From: an uncultured Bacteroidia bacterium
GTDB lineage: Bacteria; Bacteroidota; Bacteroidia; Bacteroidales; UBA932
Length of the DNA: 64,000 bases
NCBI GenBank assembly: GCA_902768665.1
Contig: CACXMA010000005.1
Coordinates: forward strand, 1-64,000
Direction: 5' to 3'
Shown: piece by piece, positions 15,047 to 23,367 of the stretch
Position numbering within the stretch: position 1 is the stretch's first letter
How the letters are laid out: every line of letters begins with the position of its first letter
Notes under the pieces: model-generated
Told to the model about the DNA's origin: nothing
What the model saw: only the letters and a program-made list of their open reading frames with translations
Database searches by the model: none
Translations under genes and position numbers: made by a program

Positions 15047-18000
15047 AAACGAAGCGTTCCCTCCTTTTCGCAGCCGCCGTCGTGAGCGGCTCCATCGCCT
15101 TTGCCCAGACGCCCGACTCCGACGGCCATGTCCTGACCGCCCTCTGGAAGGAGTACAAGGCCGCGGCCGACGCCGACCTCCCCAAGAAGGAGGCGGAAAT
15201 CCTCGACAAGATCAAGAAAGAGGCTGCCGGGAAGCACCTGGCGGTCGATTTTTATGATGCGGCGACGGCCTATGTCGAGGCGGTCGTCCGCCGCAACTGG
15301 AAGGAGCGCGAGAAGCAGCATGCCGCCCTGGCCGAGGACGTGAAGGCGTTCGGCGAGCCTATCGTGACCTTCCTCTGGATGGCCGATTACCAGCGTCCGG
15401 GGTACGATGCCCTCGTCGCATATATTACGGAGCATGCCTCTGAGCTGACCGGTCGTCACGAGGCGTTTTACGACCGCGGCATCCGTGGCCGCTATTTCGG
15501 CGGCGCACTGAAAAAGTTCTTTGCCAGCGACTATGAGTATGCGCTCTGGCGCCAGCTGAGTTCCCATGCGACCGGACCGGTCTATGAGCAGCTGGCCAAG
15601 ATTGTCCAGGGCCGTTATCCCAACGAATGCGCCCTGGCGTTCTATACGGCAGAAACGGGCGAAGGCCGGAAAGCTGCGCTCGACGCCCTCGTGGAGAAAT
15701 ACAAGGGAACGGCCGCATCGTTCTATCCGCTCGCCGAGAGCCTGCGCCTGGAGTTCGCCGCGTTGCACGAGAAAAAGGCCTCCGCGGCCGAATTCCGCGC
15801 TTTCTATGACCGCTGCGTTTCCATCGAGAAGCAGCGCGCCGCTTTCAAGGGCGAGGAGAAGCTCATCGCCGAGGGCTGCACCGGTATCCGGAATCTTTGC
15901 GAGACCCTCACCGACAAGAATCTTTCCGTCGTTTTCCGGGACGGCAAGGCCGTGGTGCGTTTCCGCAACCTTACCTCCGCGACGCTGACGCTCCACAATG
16001 CCGGCAAGACGCCGACCCTCAAAAGCTGGGAGGTCAAGAATCCTTCCGCATCCTTCTATGTCGAGGACGAGGTTTCCGTGGATGTCCCGACGCTGCGAGA
16101 CGGGGCCTACACCTTCGCCGTCAAAAACGGCAAGGTCGTCGCCGAGACGCGCTATTCCCAGTATACGCTGTCCATGGCCCTTCGCTGCGACGCTGCGGGC
16201 TGGGGCATCTATGTGACGGACTACCTCACGGGAAAGCCGCTCTCGGGGAATGTCACCGTGCTGATCAGCAAGAAAGGAAAGGAATATGCCAGGGGGGATG
16301 TGAAGCTCGGTGCCGGGTTCACCACGCTGCCGGCGAATCTCCGGAAAGCCATCAAGGATGCCGATACCTGGGTCTATGTCAGCGTCCAGTCCGGCTCCCG
16401 CCTGTCGAAGGAGACGGAACTCTGGGCTGAGGCCTATGAGCCGGATGTCGAAGAGGAGACCTCCGACCTTCTCAGCGGCCGCATTCTCCGCGACCAGGGC
16501 GCCTACCGCCCGGGCGAGACCGTCCGTTTCAAGGCGCTCCTGTGGGGCGGCAGCATCGCCCGGGGCTTCAAGGTCATGGAATCGAAGCCGCTCAAGGTCA
16601 CCTTCTATGACAGCGAGTCCAATGAAATCGAATCCAAGAGCCTCCGGACCAATGCCTTCGGCACCGTATCCGGGTCCTTCGCCATCCCGAAAGGCCTTCG
16701 CGGCGGCAGTTTCTCCATCCAGGTCCGCAGCGGCAAACGGCTTGTCGCGAGCGAATATTTCCGTGTCGACGAGTATGCCATCCCGACCTTCGACCTGACG
16801 TTCGAGCGGAGCGACAAACTCTTCCTCGTCGGCGATGAAGTTCCCGTTCTGGGCACGCTGAGGAGCTATTCCGGGCATCCGCTGTCCGGCTCGGCGCTTC
16901 GCCTCAAGGTCAGCCGCTGGGGTACGCAGGTGCTGGAAACGCCCGTTGATTTCGACCCCGCGACCGGCAAGTTCGAATTTGCCTTCAAGGCCCCGGATGT
17001 CGGCTATTATGAGATAACGGCCGAGGTCGTGGACCCGACGGGAGAGACGCTGAGCTTCGAGACCGGTGTGTGGGTCGGCGACGAGATCGGCCTCGGCATG
17101 GAGGTCAGGGGCGCGCTCGAAGGCCGTTTTGCGCTGAAGAATGAGCCCGCGTACTATCGCTGGGGCTGGAAACGTCCGGGACGTTCCATCCTTGCGGCGG
17201 ACACCGCCCGGGTGGAAGTGAGCGCCCGCAATTCCAACGGCGAGGTGATTCCGGAGCTTCCGCTTACCTATACCTTATTCAATATTTCGAAGCAGGATAC
17301 CGTGGAGGTCTGCCGGGGTACGGCCAAATCCGGCGAGGAACTTTCCCTGCCGCTGGGCCCTGAAAATGCGCTCTATACGCTCCGGCTCAGCTGCGTCCGG
17401 ACAAACGGCCTCGGCCGCACGGTCAAGGCGGAGCAGGACTGCCAGATCCTTCGCCTCGGTAGCGGCCTCCTGCCCGAGCGGCTCAGCTATGTCTTCGCGG
17501 AGCCGGAGAAGCAGGATGGCGGCCGTCTTCTCTTCGCGCTCGGCGCCAGCGACGGTGAGCAGTGGACCTCCGTGGCCGTTTACGACGCCAGGATGGCCCG
17601 GCACCACAACGAGGTCGTCCGGACGGCAAACCGCGAACTGAAGTGGGTGGAAATCAAGGCCCCCGCCGCGTGGCCGGAGGAAGTGAGCGTCAGCCTTCTG
17701 AGCTTCAAGAACGCCCGCTACGAGCAGTATGGCTTCAAACAGCTGCTCCCGAAGAAGAATGCGCAGTTGCCGCTGACCCTGTCCCGTTTCGAGGACCGCA
17801 GCCTGCCCGGCGCTGAGTACCGCTTCACGCTGCAGACAGATCCCGGAGCGGAAGTGCTCGTGGCGGCCTGGGACAAGGCCCTCGACGCTATCCAGCGCAA
17901 TCCTTGGAGTGCCGTTTCGCTGCCAAAGGCCTCCATGCCTTCGATCAACACCAACGTCGTCACCGGTTTCGTGGACGGAAAGAATACGCAGGATGATTTC

Positions 18001-20244
18001 GATCTCTTCGATGAGGAGGAGGGGATGATGATGGAATACGATCTCCAGGAGACGGCCGTGGTCGGCTACGGCGTGGCGAAAACGCGGAATGCGCCGGTGA
18101 TGATGGCCGCCAAGTCCTCTTCCGTCGAGGCTGCGGCCGAAATGGAGGAATCCGCCGATGAGGCGGGTGCTTCCGGTCCCGCCCCGGTCATCCGCAGCGA
18201 ATTCGCGACGGCGCTGACCTTCCAGCCGCATCTGCGTCCGGATGCCGACGGCAAACTCGAAGTCAGTTTCCGCACCTCCGACAAGCTCTCGACCTATTAT
18301 CTCGGCGTATTCGCCCACGACAAGAATGTCCGCAGCACGGTCCTCCAGCAGGAGATTCTCGTGACCATCCCCGTCAAGGTCTCCCTCCTCGAGCCGCGCT
18401 ATCTCTATGCCGGTGATGCCTATGAGGCCGCCGTGACGGTCTCCAGCAATGCCGACGTGCCTCTCGGCGGCACGGTCCGCCTGGTGGCCGAATGCCGCGG
18501 AAGCCAGCTCGGTAAGGAGCTTTCCGTCAAGGAGTTCTCCTCTCCGGTGACGCTCGCTGCCGGCGGTACGGAAGTCGTCCGCTTCCCGTTGGAGGCACTC
18601 GAAATGACACCGGCCTTTGTCGGGGACCACGGCACGCTGACGCTGACCGCGACCTTTGTTAGCGCGGGCTTCTCTGACGGCCTGAAGGTTGATCTTCCGG
18701 TCTATCCCGCCGCCCAGACCCTCACCGAGGCCCATTCCGCCGTCCTGCATGGCGGAGCCGACCGCGAGGCGCTGCTGTCCGAGCTGCTCGGCCGCTTCGT
18801 CAATGTGCCCGGCTCGCAGGCGACCCTTCGCGACATCTCCATCCTCGACATGGTCAAGGAGGCTATCCCGACAAAGGTCGAGCCCGCCGGCAACGACGTC
18901 CTGTCCCTCAGCGAGGCCTGGTATGTGCGCCTGCTCAGCGGCAAGCTGCTCGGCCAGTCCTTCGATACGGACGAGCTGCTCGGCAAGATCCTCGCCTGCC
19001 GCAACGCCGACGGCGGCTTCGGCTGGTTCGAGGGCATGGAATCCTCGCCGATGATGACCGCGGTCGTGCTTGAGCGCATGGCTAAAATCGCGGCCCAGGG
19101 CTTCTCTGTCCCTGAAATGGCTGCCTCGGTCCGCTATCTCGACAAGACGCATTTCGACAATTCCGCCCCGATTTGGCGCTGCGGCGTTTCGGATGCGCAG
19201 TATATGTATGTCCGTTCCTTCTATGCCGCCGTTCCGTTTGCCTATGAGCCGGTCGGGAAGGTCGCCGAAAAGGCTTTCGCGGAGTTCAAGAAGGGGGCAG
19301 CGGAGTATCTGACGCCGAAATCCAAACGCGGTCTCGTCGGCCAGATTCTCGCCAAGGCACGCCGCCTGCTGACCCTCCGCCAGCTCGCCGCTTCCGCCGA
19401 GGGAAAGGAACTTGCCAAGGCCTGGGGCGTGACGCCGTCCAAGCTGACAGCCTCGCTGAATGCCGACATCAAGTCCCTCGCCGAATATGCCGTGGAGCAC
19501 CGCGACGGCGGTCAGTATTTCCCGAACGCGGTGATGCCGTGGAGAGGTCTTCTCGAAGGCGAGGCCTATGCCCATGCGCTGCTGTGCGACCTCTTTGACG
19601 AGACCCATCCGGCGATTTCCGACGGCGTCCGCCTGTGGCTGATGCTGCAGAAGGAGACGCAGAAGTGGGATGAGGATCCGGCCTTCGTGGATGCGATCTC
19701 CTCCATCCTTCGCGGTTCGCAGCAGGTGCTGGACACCCGCGTCCTTGCCCTCAGCGCGACCTATACCGCTCCGTTCTCGGCCATCAAGGCCGCGGGCAAC
19801 GGCTTTACGGTCGAACGCCGCTTCTTCCGTGAAAACGGGGAAGAGATTGCCGAAGGGGATGAGGTCCGGATCGGGGAGCGCATCCGTGCCGAATATCGCA
19901 TCTGGAACGCCGAAAACCGCAGCTTTGTCCGCCTGAGCGCCGGCCGTGAGGCCAGTCTCCGCCCGGTCGAGCAGCTCTCCGGCTACATGCACCGCGGCTT
20001 CCTCCGTCCGTTCCGCGGCGGCATCGCCCTGGCCTTCAGCCCGTACGGCTACCGCCACGTCAAGGCCGAGCGCACGGATTTCTTCTTCGACGCCTATCCG
20101 GAAGAGTCCAGTGTCCTTTCCGAGGAATTCTTCGTCCAGCTCTCCGGCCGCTTCACGGCGCCTGTCGTCACCATCGAATCCCTCTACGCGCCCCACTACC
20201 GCGCCAACGACGCCTTCCGCGCCCCGCTTGTCGCCCTGCCCTAG
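15043..20244 (+). CDS. Alpha-2-macroglobulin family protein, thioester-free
   Basis: This is a 1733-residue exported protein (signal MKTKRSLLFAAAVVSGSIAFAQ). The middle shows the macroglobulin repeats typical of bacterial members (Y-R-P-G-E-T-V-R-F-K near residue 490, then R-G-G-S-F-S-I-Q-V). The all-helical end has G-G-F-G-W-F-E-G-M. Bacterial alpha-2-macroglobulins trap foreign proteases in the periplasm. I find no C-x-E-Q thioester motif, so trapping by covalent link is unlikely. Near residue 1005 an E-T-A-V-V-G-Y-G-V-A-K stretch recalls the start of SusC plug domains and sits where a bait region could be. The gene overlaps folC by 4 bp. Confidence 0.85.
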   Translation: MKTKRSLLFAAAVVSGSIAFAQTPDSDGHVLTALWKEYKAAADADLPKKEAEILDKIKKEAAGKHLAVDFYDAATAYVEAVVRRNWKEREKQHAALAEDVKAFGEPIVTFLWMADYQRPGYDALVAYITEHASELTGRHEAFYDRGIRGRYFGGALKKFFASDYEYALWRQLSSHATGPVYEQLAKIVQGRYPNECALAFYTAETGEGRKAALDALVEKYKGTAASFYPLAESLRLEFAALHEKKASAAEFRAFYDRCVSIEKQRAAFKGEEKLIAEGCTGIRNLCETLTDKNLSVVFRDGKAVVRFRNLTSATLTLHNAGKTPTLKSWEVKNPSASFYVEDEVSVDVPTLRDGAYTFAVKNGKVVAETRYSQYTLSMALRCDAAGWGIYVTDYLTGKPLSGNVTVLISKKGKEYARGDVKLGAGFTTLPANLRKAIKDADTWVYVSVQSGSRLSKETELWAEAYEPDVEEETSDLLSGRILRDQGAYRPGETVRFKALLWGGSIARGFKVMESKPLKVTFYDSESNEIESKSLRTNAFGTVSGSFAIPKGLRGGSFSIQVRSGKRLVASEYFRVDEYAIPTFDLTFERSDKLFLVGDEVPVLGTLRSYSGHPLSGSALRLKVSRWGTQVLETPVDFDPATGKFEFAFKAPDVGYYEITAEVVDPTGETLSFETGVWVGDEIGLGMEVRGALEGRFALKNEPAYYRWGWKRPGRSILAADTARVEVSARNSNGEVIPELPLTYTLFNISKQDTVEVCRGTAKSGEELSLPLGPENALYTLRLSCVRTNGLGRTVKAEQDCQILRLGSGLLPERLSYVFAEPEKQDGGRLLFALGASDGEQWTSVAVYDARMARHHNEVVRTANRELKWVEIKAPAAWPEEVSVSLLSFKNARYEQYGFKQLLPKKNAQLPLTLSRFEDRSLPGAEYRFTLQTDPGAEVLVAAWDKALDAIQRNPWSAVSLPKASMPSINTNVVTGFVDGKNTQDDFDLFDEEEGMMMEYDLQETAVVGYGVAKTRNAPVMMAAKSSSVEAAAEMEESADEAGASGPAPVIRSEFATALTFQPHLRPDADGKLEVSFRTSDKLSTYYLGVFAHDKNVRSTVLQQEILVTIPVKVSLLEPRYLYAGDAYEAAVTVSSNADVPLGGTVRLVAECRGSQLGKELSVKEFSSPVTLAAGGTEVVRFPLEALEMTPAFVGDHGTLTLTATFVSAGFSDGLKVDLPVYPAAQTLTEAHSAVLHGGADREALLSELLGRFVNVPGSQATLRDISILDMVKEAIPTKVEPAGNDVLSLSEAWYVRLLSGKLLGQSFDTDELLGKILACRNADGGFGWFEGMESSPMMTAVVLERMAKIAAQGFSVPEMAASVRYLDKTHFDNSAPIWRCGVSDAQYMYVRSFYAAVPFAYEPVGKVAEKAFAEFKKGAAEYLTPKSKRGLVGQILAKARRLLTLRQLAASAEGKELAKAWGVTPSKLTASLNADIKSLAEYAVEHRDGGQYFPNAVMPWRGLLEGEAYAHALLCDLFDETHPAISDGVRLWLMLQKETQKWDEDPAFVDAISSILRGSQQVLDTRVLALSATYTAPFSAIKAAGNGFTVERRFFRENGEEIAEGDEVRIGERIRAEYRIWNAENRSFVRLSAGREASLRPVEQLSGYMHRGFLRPFRGGIALAFSPYGYRHVKAERTDFFFDAYPEESSVLSEEFFVQLSGRFTAPVVTIESLYAPHYRANDAFRAPLVALP

Positions 20245-20312
20245 TGGCCCCGGCCCCTTCCTCCAAGGTTCTGTCTCTGGCGCCTTTCAGGTCCATCTCC
20301 AAACACCGAAAT

Positions 20313-20401
20313 GTGGCTACCCTCCTTTTTTTAGGGGAGGGTAGTGTCACTTTTGCCGGGTTTTCGTAGCCACCCTCCCTTTTCTATGGGAGGGTAGCCA
20401 C
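20313..20401. repeat. REPIN-like element, left of the RAYT gene
   Basis: This 89-bp element has two hairpins facing each other: GTGGCTACCCTCC...GGAGGGTAGTGTCAC and GTAGCCACCCTCCC...GGGAGGGTAGCCAC. Its outer ends are inverted repeats of each other. The whole element recurs in the same orientation at 21549-21637. The bases between the alpha-2-macroglobulin stop and this element show nothing else. Confidence 0.85.
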
Positions 20402-20520
20402 GTTTTATGAAAACAAGTGAAACTCGTATTGGGGAAGAATCATCAGGCAAGGGGTCAATACGTTGGCATTGAAACGTTTCCGAATGCTGGAAACGGCTCT
20501 TGATTGGGCATGAAAATTCC
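20402..20520. other. Intergenic stretch before the RAYT promoter
   Basis: No gene is seen here. The one visible structure is a small hairpin GTTTCC-gaatgct-GGAAAC near 20479-20497. Confidence 0.5.
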
Positions 20521-20551
20521 TTGTTCCCGCGGAATATAAGCGCTATATTTG
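20521..20551 (+). promoter_or_regulatory. Promoter TTG-N20-TATATTTG of the RAYT gene
   Basis: TTG at 20521-20523 and TATATTTG at 20544-20551 fit the Bacteroidota pair. The leader to the ATG is about 55 nt. Confidence 0.6.
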
Positions 20552-20606
20552 TGTCGGAAGGGCCGTGTAAATCAGCGCTCGGAAGGCGCTTAATACCTCT
20601 TGTGCG

Positions 20607-21476
20607 ATGCAGTTTTATTTCGTGACGACAGACCATTTGGAGGATTCTCTCTGGTTCCGGGATTCTGATGATTTCCGCGCCGGGATGAACCTCGTCGCTG
20701 TTCTGTCCCTTACGATGCACGTTCCGGTTCTGGCTTTTATCTTGATGTCCAATCATGTGCATTTCGTGTTACAGTGTTCCTATGACGATGCCTTCAGGTT
20801 TATCAATATGTATAAACAGTATCATTCCCGTTATTTGCGGGAAAAGTATGGCATTCCGGAGGCACTTCAAGGAGTCCGGGTAGATATCCAGGAGATTGGT
20901 TTCGGGGGAGAAGGTTTGGAGAAAGTCATCGCCTATACCCAAATGAACAGTGTCGCCGCGAACATCTGTTCCTTCCCGGCGGATTATCCCTGGGGAACCG
21001 GAGGCTGCTTTTTCAAAGTAAGACCGGTAAAAGGAACTCCCATTGGCAGTCTTACGGAGCGGGCGCGACGGCGTTTACTCCATACCAAGAAGAAACTGCC
21101 GGGCGGCCTGCTCTTGAGCGACGACGGTTACCTTCTGCCTGAGTCCTACATAGATGTCAGCTTTGTAGAGTCGCTTTTCCGGACCCCTAAACGGATGCAG
21201 TATTTCCTCCAGAACTCCTCCAAAGCCAAGAAGCGCCTGGCTCAATCGGAGGAGGGACTCCCTGCCTTTCGGGATCAAGTAATCGTTGCGGCGATTCCGG
21301 ACTTGTGCCGGTCTCTCTTTCAACACCCTTCCGTCGACGGTTTGAAAGAACCGCAGCTGGCTGAATTGTTCCGTCAACTGCGATTCAGATTCTCTGCGGA
21401 TGTCAATCAAATAGCCCGGGCGGCTGGCTTTTCCTATGAAAAAGTGGCGCGGCTGCTCGAGGATTTCCAGGCTTAG
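20607..21476 (+). CDS. REP-associated tyrosine transposase (RAYT, Y1/HUH family)
   Basis: The 289-residue protein has the HUH motif in M-S-N-H-V-H-F (His 50 and 52), where IS200/RAYT proteins have MpNHvHl. A downstream Y-K-Q-Y-H-S-R-Y-L-R helix (Tyr 69/72/76) supplies the candidate catalytic tyrosine. The C-terminal part has an added region with a helical ending (N-Q-I-A-R-A-A-G-F-S) like a small HTH. RAYTs nick single-stranded palindromic REP sequences and are thought to spread them. Here the gene is bracketed by two copies of an 89-bp double palindrome, its presumed substrate. The frame is intact. Confidence 0.85.
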   Translation: MQFYFVTTDHLEDSLWFRDSDDFRAGMNLVAVLSLTMHVPVLAFILMSNHVHFVLQCSYDDAFRFINMYKQYHSRYLREKYGIPEALQGVRVDIQEIGFGGEGLEKVIAYTQMNSVAANICSFPADYPWGTGGCFFKVRPVKGTPIGSLTERARRRLLHTKKKLPGGLLLSDDGYLLPESYIDVSFVESLFRTPKRMQYFLQNSSKAKKRLAQSEEGLPAFRDQVIVAAIPDLCRSLFQHPSVDGLKEPQLAELFRQLRFRFSADVNQIARAAGFSYEKVARLLEDFQA

Positions 21477-21548
21477 TGCCTCATCCCGAAGCGGAGGGAA
21501 ACGGTCAGTAGGGAAAGCGAGAGAATAAGGATTCTTTTTATTGTAGGT

Positions 21549-21637
21549 GTGGCTACCCTCCTTTTTCTATGGGAGGGTAGGATCACTTTTGCCGGGTTTT
21601 CGTAGCCACCCTCCTTGCTTTTTGGGAGAGTAGCCAC
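21549..21637. repeat. REPIN-like element, right of the RAYT gene
   Basis: This is the second 89-bp copy of the double palindrome at 20313-20401. It shares the spacer CACTTTTGCCGGGTTTTC and differs mainly in the hairpin loops. Confidence 0.85.
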
Positions 21638-21661
21638 GTTTTGGCCCCGGGGGGGGAGGGC

Positions 21662-21715
21662 GGATGGGCCTGGATGGGGCGTGGATGGGGCCTGAATGGG
21701 GCCTGAATGAAGCCC
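21662..21715. repeat. 11-bp minisatellite downstream of folP
   Basis: Five imperfect head-to-tail units are of the type GGATGGGGCCT (first unit 10 bp, the rest 11). They lie between the right REPIN and the folP stop codon. Confidence 0.8.
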
Positions 21716-21725
21716 GGACCAACGC

Positions 21726-22610
21726 CTACAGGCAGGCGCGGGCGGCGGCGACGTCGTGGACGCGGAGGATGGACGCTCCGCCGACGATGGCGAGGCGATG
21801 GAGACGCGCCATGGCGATGTCCATGGCGCCCGCCGCGGAGGCATTCGTCCCGGAAACGTCCGTCCCGGAAACGCCCACCCCGGAGGCATTCGGCCCGTAT
21901 GCGGAGGCCGGCAGCGGCAGTCCTTCCGATACGGCGCGGACGAGGCGCTTGCGGGAAAGGCCGATGAGGATGGGGCGGCCGAAGTCTGTGAAGGCGGGAA
22001 GATGCACCAGCAGCTCGAGGCACTGCTCAGGCGTCTTGGCGAAGCCGAGGCCGGGGTCGAGGATCCATTCGCGGATGCCCATGGCGTCGGCCAGTTCGGC
22101 AAAGCCCTCGAAATAGGCGTGCACCGCTCCGACGACATCCCCGCCGTAGTCGCAGAGGGAGTCCATCGTCGCCGGCGTTCCTCTCATGTGCATGGCTACA
22201 TACGGCAGACCTAGCTCGGAAACGGCCGGGAGCATGTCCTCGTCCAGCTGCCCCAGGGAGATGTCGTTGACAAGCACCGGTCCCACGGCATCGAAGACCC
22301 GCCGGACGATGCCGCCCCGGAACGTGTCCACGGACAGCCGCGGCAGCAGCTCCGGCGCCTCCTCCCGCAGGGCTTCCAGGGCGGGGGAGAGGCGGTCCCA
22401 TTCTTCCGTTTCGGACACGGGCTCGGAGCCCGGCCTTGTCGAGCAGGCGCCGAGATCGAGGAAGGAGGCCCCTTCCGAGGCCATCTGCCGGCAGCGCCCG
22501 AGAAAGAGAGCGCGGTCCAGCCGTCCGTCCGCCCCGAGCATGCGGCTCGGCGGATAGAACGAATCGCCGGTCAGGTTGACGATTCCCATGATGCGGACAG
22601 GCTGTTTCAT
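21726..22610 (-). CDS. folP: Dihydropteroate synthase with repeat insertion
   Basis: This 294-residue enzyme joins p-aminobenzoate to the pterin pyrophosphate in folate synthesis. Signatures are M-G-I-V-N-L-T-G-D-S-F-Y, D-L-G-A-C-S-T-R-P-G-S, V-N-D-I-S, M-H-M-R-G-T-P and D-P-G-L-G-F-A-K, then S-R-K. The usual loop after S-R-K is replaced by about 25 residues of a G-x-x-x-S pentapeptide repeat, encoded by four 15-bp tandem repeats at 21837-21896. The core TIM barrel continues afterwards (A-R-L-H-R...R-V-H-D-V). It is divergent from tmk. Confidence 0.92.
   Translation of the reverse strand: MKQPVRIMGIVNLTGDSFYPPSRMLGADGRLDRALFLGRCRQMASEGASFLDLGACSTRPGSEPVSETEEWDRLSPALEALREEAPELLPRLSVDTFRGGIVRRVFDAVGPVLVNDISLGQLDEDMLPAVSELGLPYVAMHMRGTPATMDSLCDYGGDVVGAVHAYFEGFAELADAMGIREWILDPGLGFAKTPEQCLELLVHLPAFTDFGRPILIGLSRKRLVRAVSEGLPLPASAYGPNASGVGVSGTDVSGTNASAAGAMDIAMARLHRLAIVGGASILRVHDVAAARACL
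21837..21896. repeat. 15-bp tandem repeat inside folP
   Basis: Four imperfect units of the type GGAGGCATTCGTCCC/GGAAACGTCCGTCCC, in frame, encode the repeated pentapeptide (GTDVS, GTNAS and similar). Confidence 0.85.
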
Positions 22611-22660
22611 CGCAAGGGCAAAGATGATACATTTTTTCGGAAAACCCGCGAAAAATGCCT

Positions 22661-22668
22661 ATCTTTGT
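22661..22668 (+). promoter_or_regulatory. -7 box TATCTTTG of tmk
   Basis: This is a perfect TAnnTTTG match with TTCG 20 bp upstream (22637-22640). It lies 21 bp before the tmk ATG. Confidence 0.6.
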
Positions 22669-22689
22669 TTACTTAATATGTGACCAAGC

Positions 22690-23367
22690 ATGTTCATTGT
22701 CGTTGAAGGCCTCGACGGGGCCGGAAAATCCACCCAGGTCTCCCGCCTGAAAGACTGGCTCCGCGAGCGCGGGGACCTCGAATACATCCATTTCCCGCGG
22801 TACGACGCCCCGGTCTACGGCGACCTCATCGGCCGTTTCCTCCAGGGCCGTTTCGGGGCCATCGACAAAGTCCACCCCCAGCTCGTCGCCCTCCTTTTCG
22901 CGGAGGACCGCCATGGCGCCGCGCCGCAGCTGCAGGAAGCCCTCGCCGCCGGCAAGACCGTCCTGCTGGACCGCTACGTCTATTCCAACATCGCCTACCA
23001 GTGCGCCAAGCTCTCCGATCCCGCGGAAAGGGAGGAGCTGCGCCAATGGATTTTCCGGACGGAATTCGGCCCCTTCGGCCTGCCGCATCCCGATGTCAAT
23101 CTCTTCCTCGACGTGCCGATTTCCTTCGTCGCATCCCGCCTTGTCGCGAACCGTACGGACGGTGACCGCAGCTACCTCGCCGGGGCGCAGGACATCCACG
23201 AGGCCGATATCCAGTTCCAGCAGACCGTCCGGGAGATGTATCTCGAGCAGGTCCGGCAGGACCCCCATTTCCTCCGGGTGGACTGCTCCGCCACGGACGG
23301 TTCCATGCTCCCGCCCGACGAAATCTTCGCCCGCGTCATCCAGAGAGTTGAAGCCTTTGCCCGATGA
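22690..23367 (+). CDS. tmk: Thymidylate kinase
   Basis: The 225-residue P-loop kinase starts F-I-V-V-E-G-L-D-G-A-G-K-S-T, has the D-R-Y-V-Y-S-N-I-A-Y-Q segment that contains the DR(Y/H) motif of the family, and matches in length. It phosphorylates dTMP to dTDP for DNA synthesis. Its stop overlaps the start of the DoxX-family gene by 4 bp, suggesting coupled translation. Confidence 0.93.
   Translation: MFIVVEGLDGAGKSTQVSRLKDWLRERGDLEYIHFPRYDAPVYGDLIGRFLQGRFGAIDKVHPQLVALLFAEDRHGAAPQLQEALAAGKTVLLDRYVYSNIAYQCAKLSDPAEREELRQWIFRTEFGPFGLPHPDVNLFLDVPISFVASRLVANRTDGDRSYLAGAQDIHEADIQFQQTVREMYLEQVRQDPHFLRVDCSATDGSMLPPDEIFARVIQRVEAFAR

Noticed and set aside
17990-18090. A TonB-dependent receptor inside the alpha-2-macroglobulin gene
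   Set aside because: Only a V-V-G-Y-G-like stretch is shared; no plug or barrel follows.
17275-20196. 973-codon minus-strand frame opposite the alpha-2-macroglobulin
   Set aside because: This is a composition artefact of the same kind; the plus-strand frame has clear domains and a signal peptide.
20313-21637. CRISPR array
   Set aside because: Only two repeat copies 1.2 kb apart, each an internal double palindrome, with a transposase between them and no cas gene.
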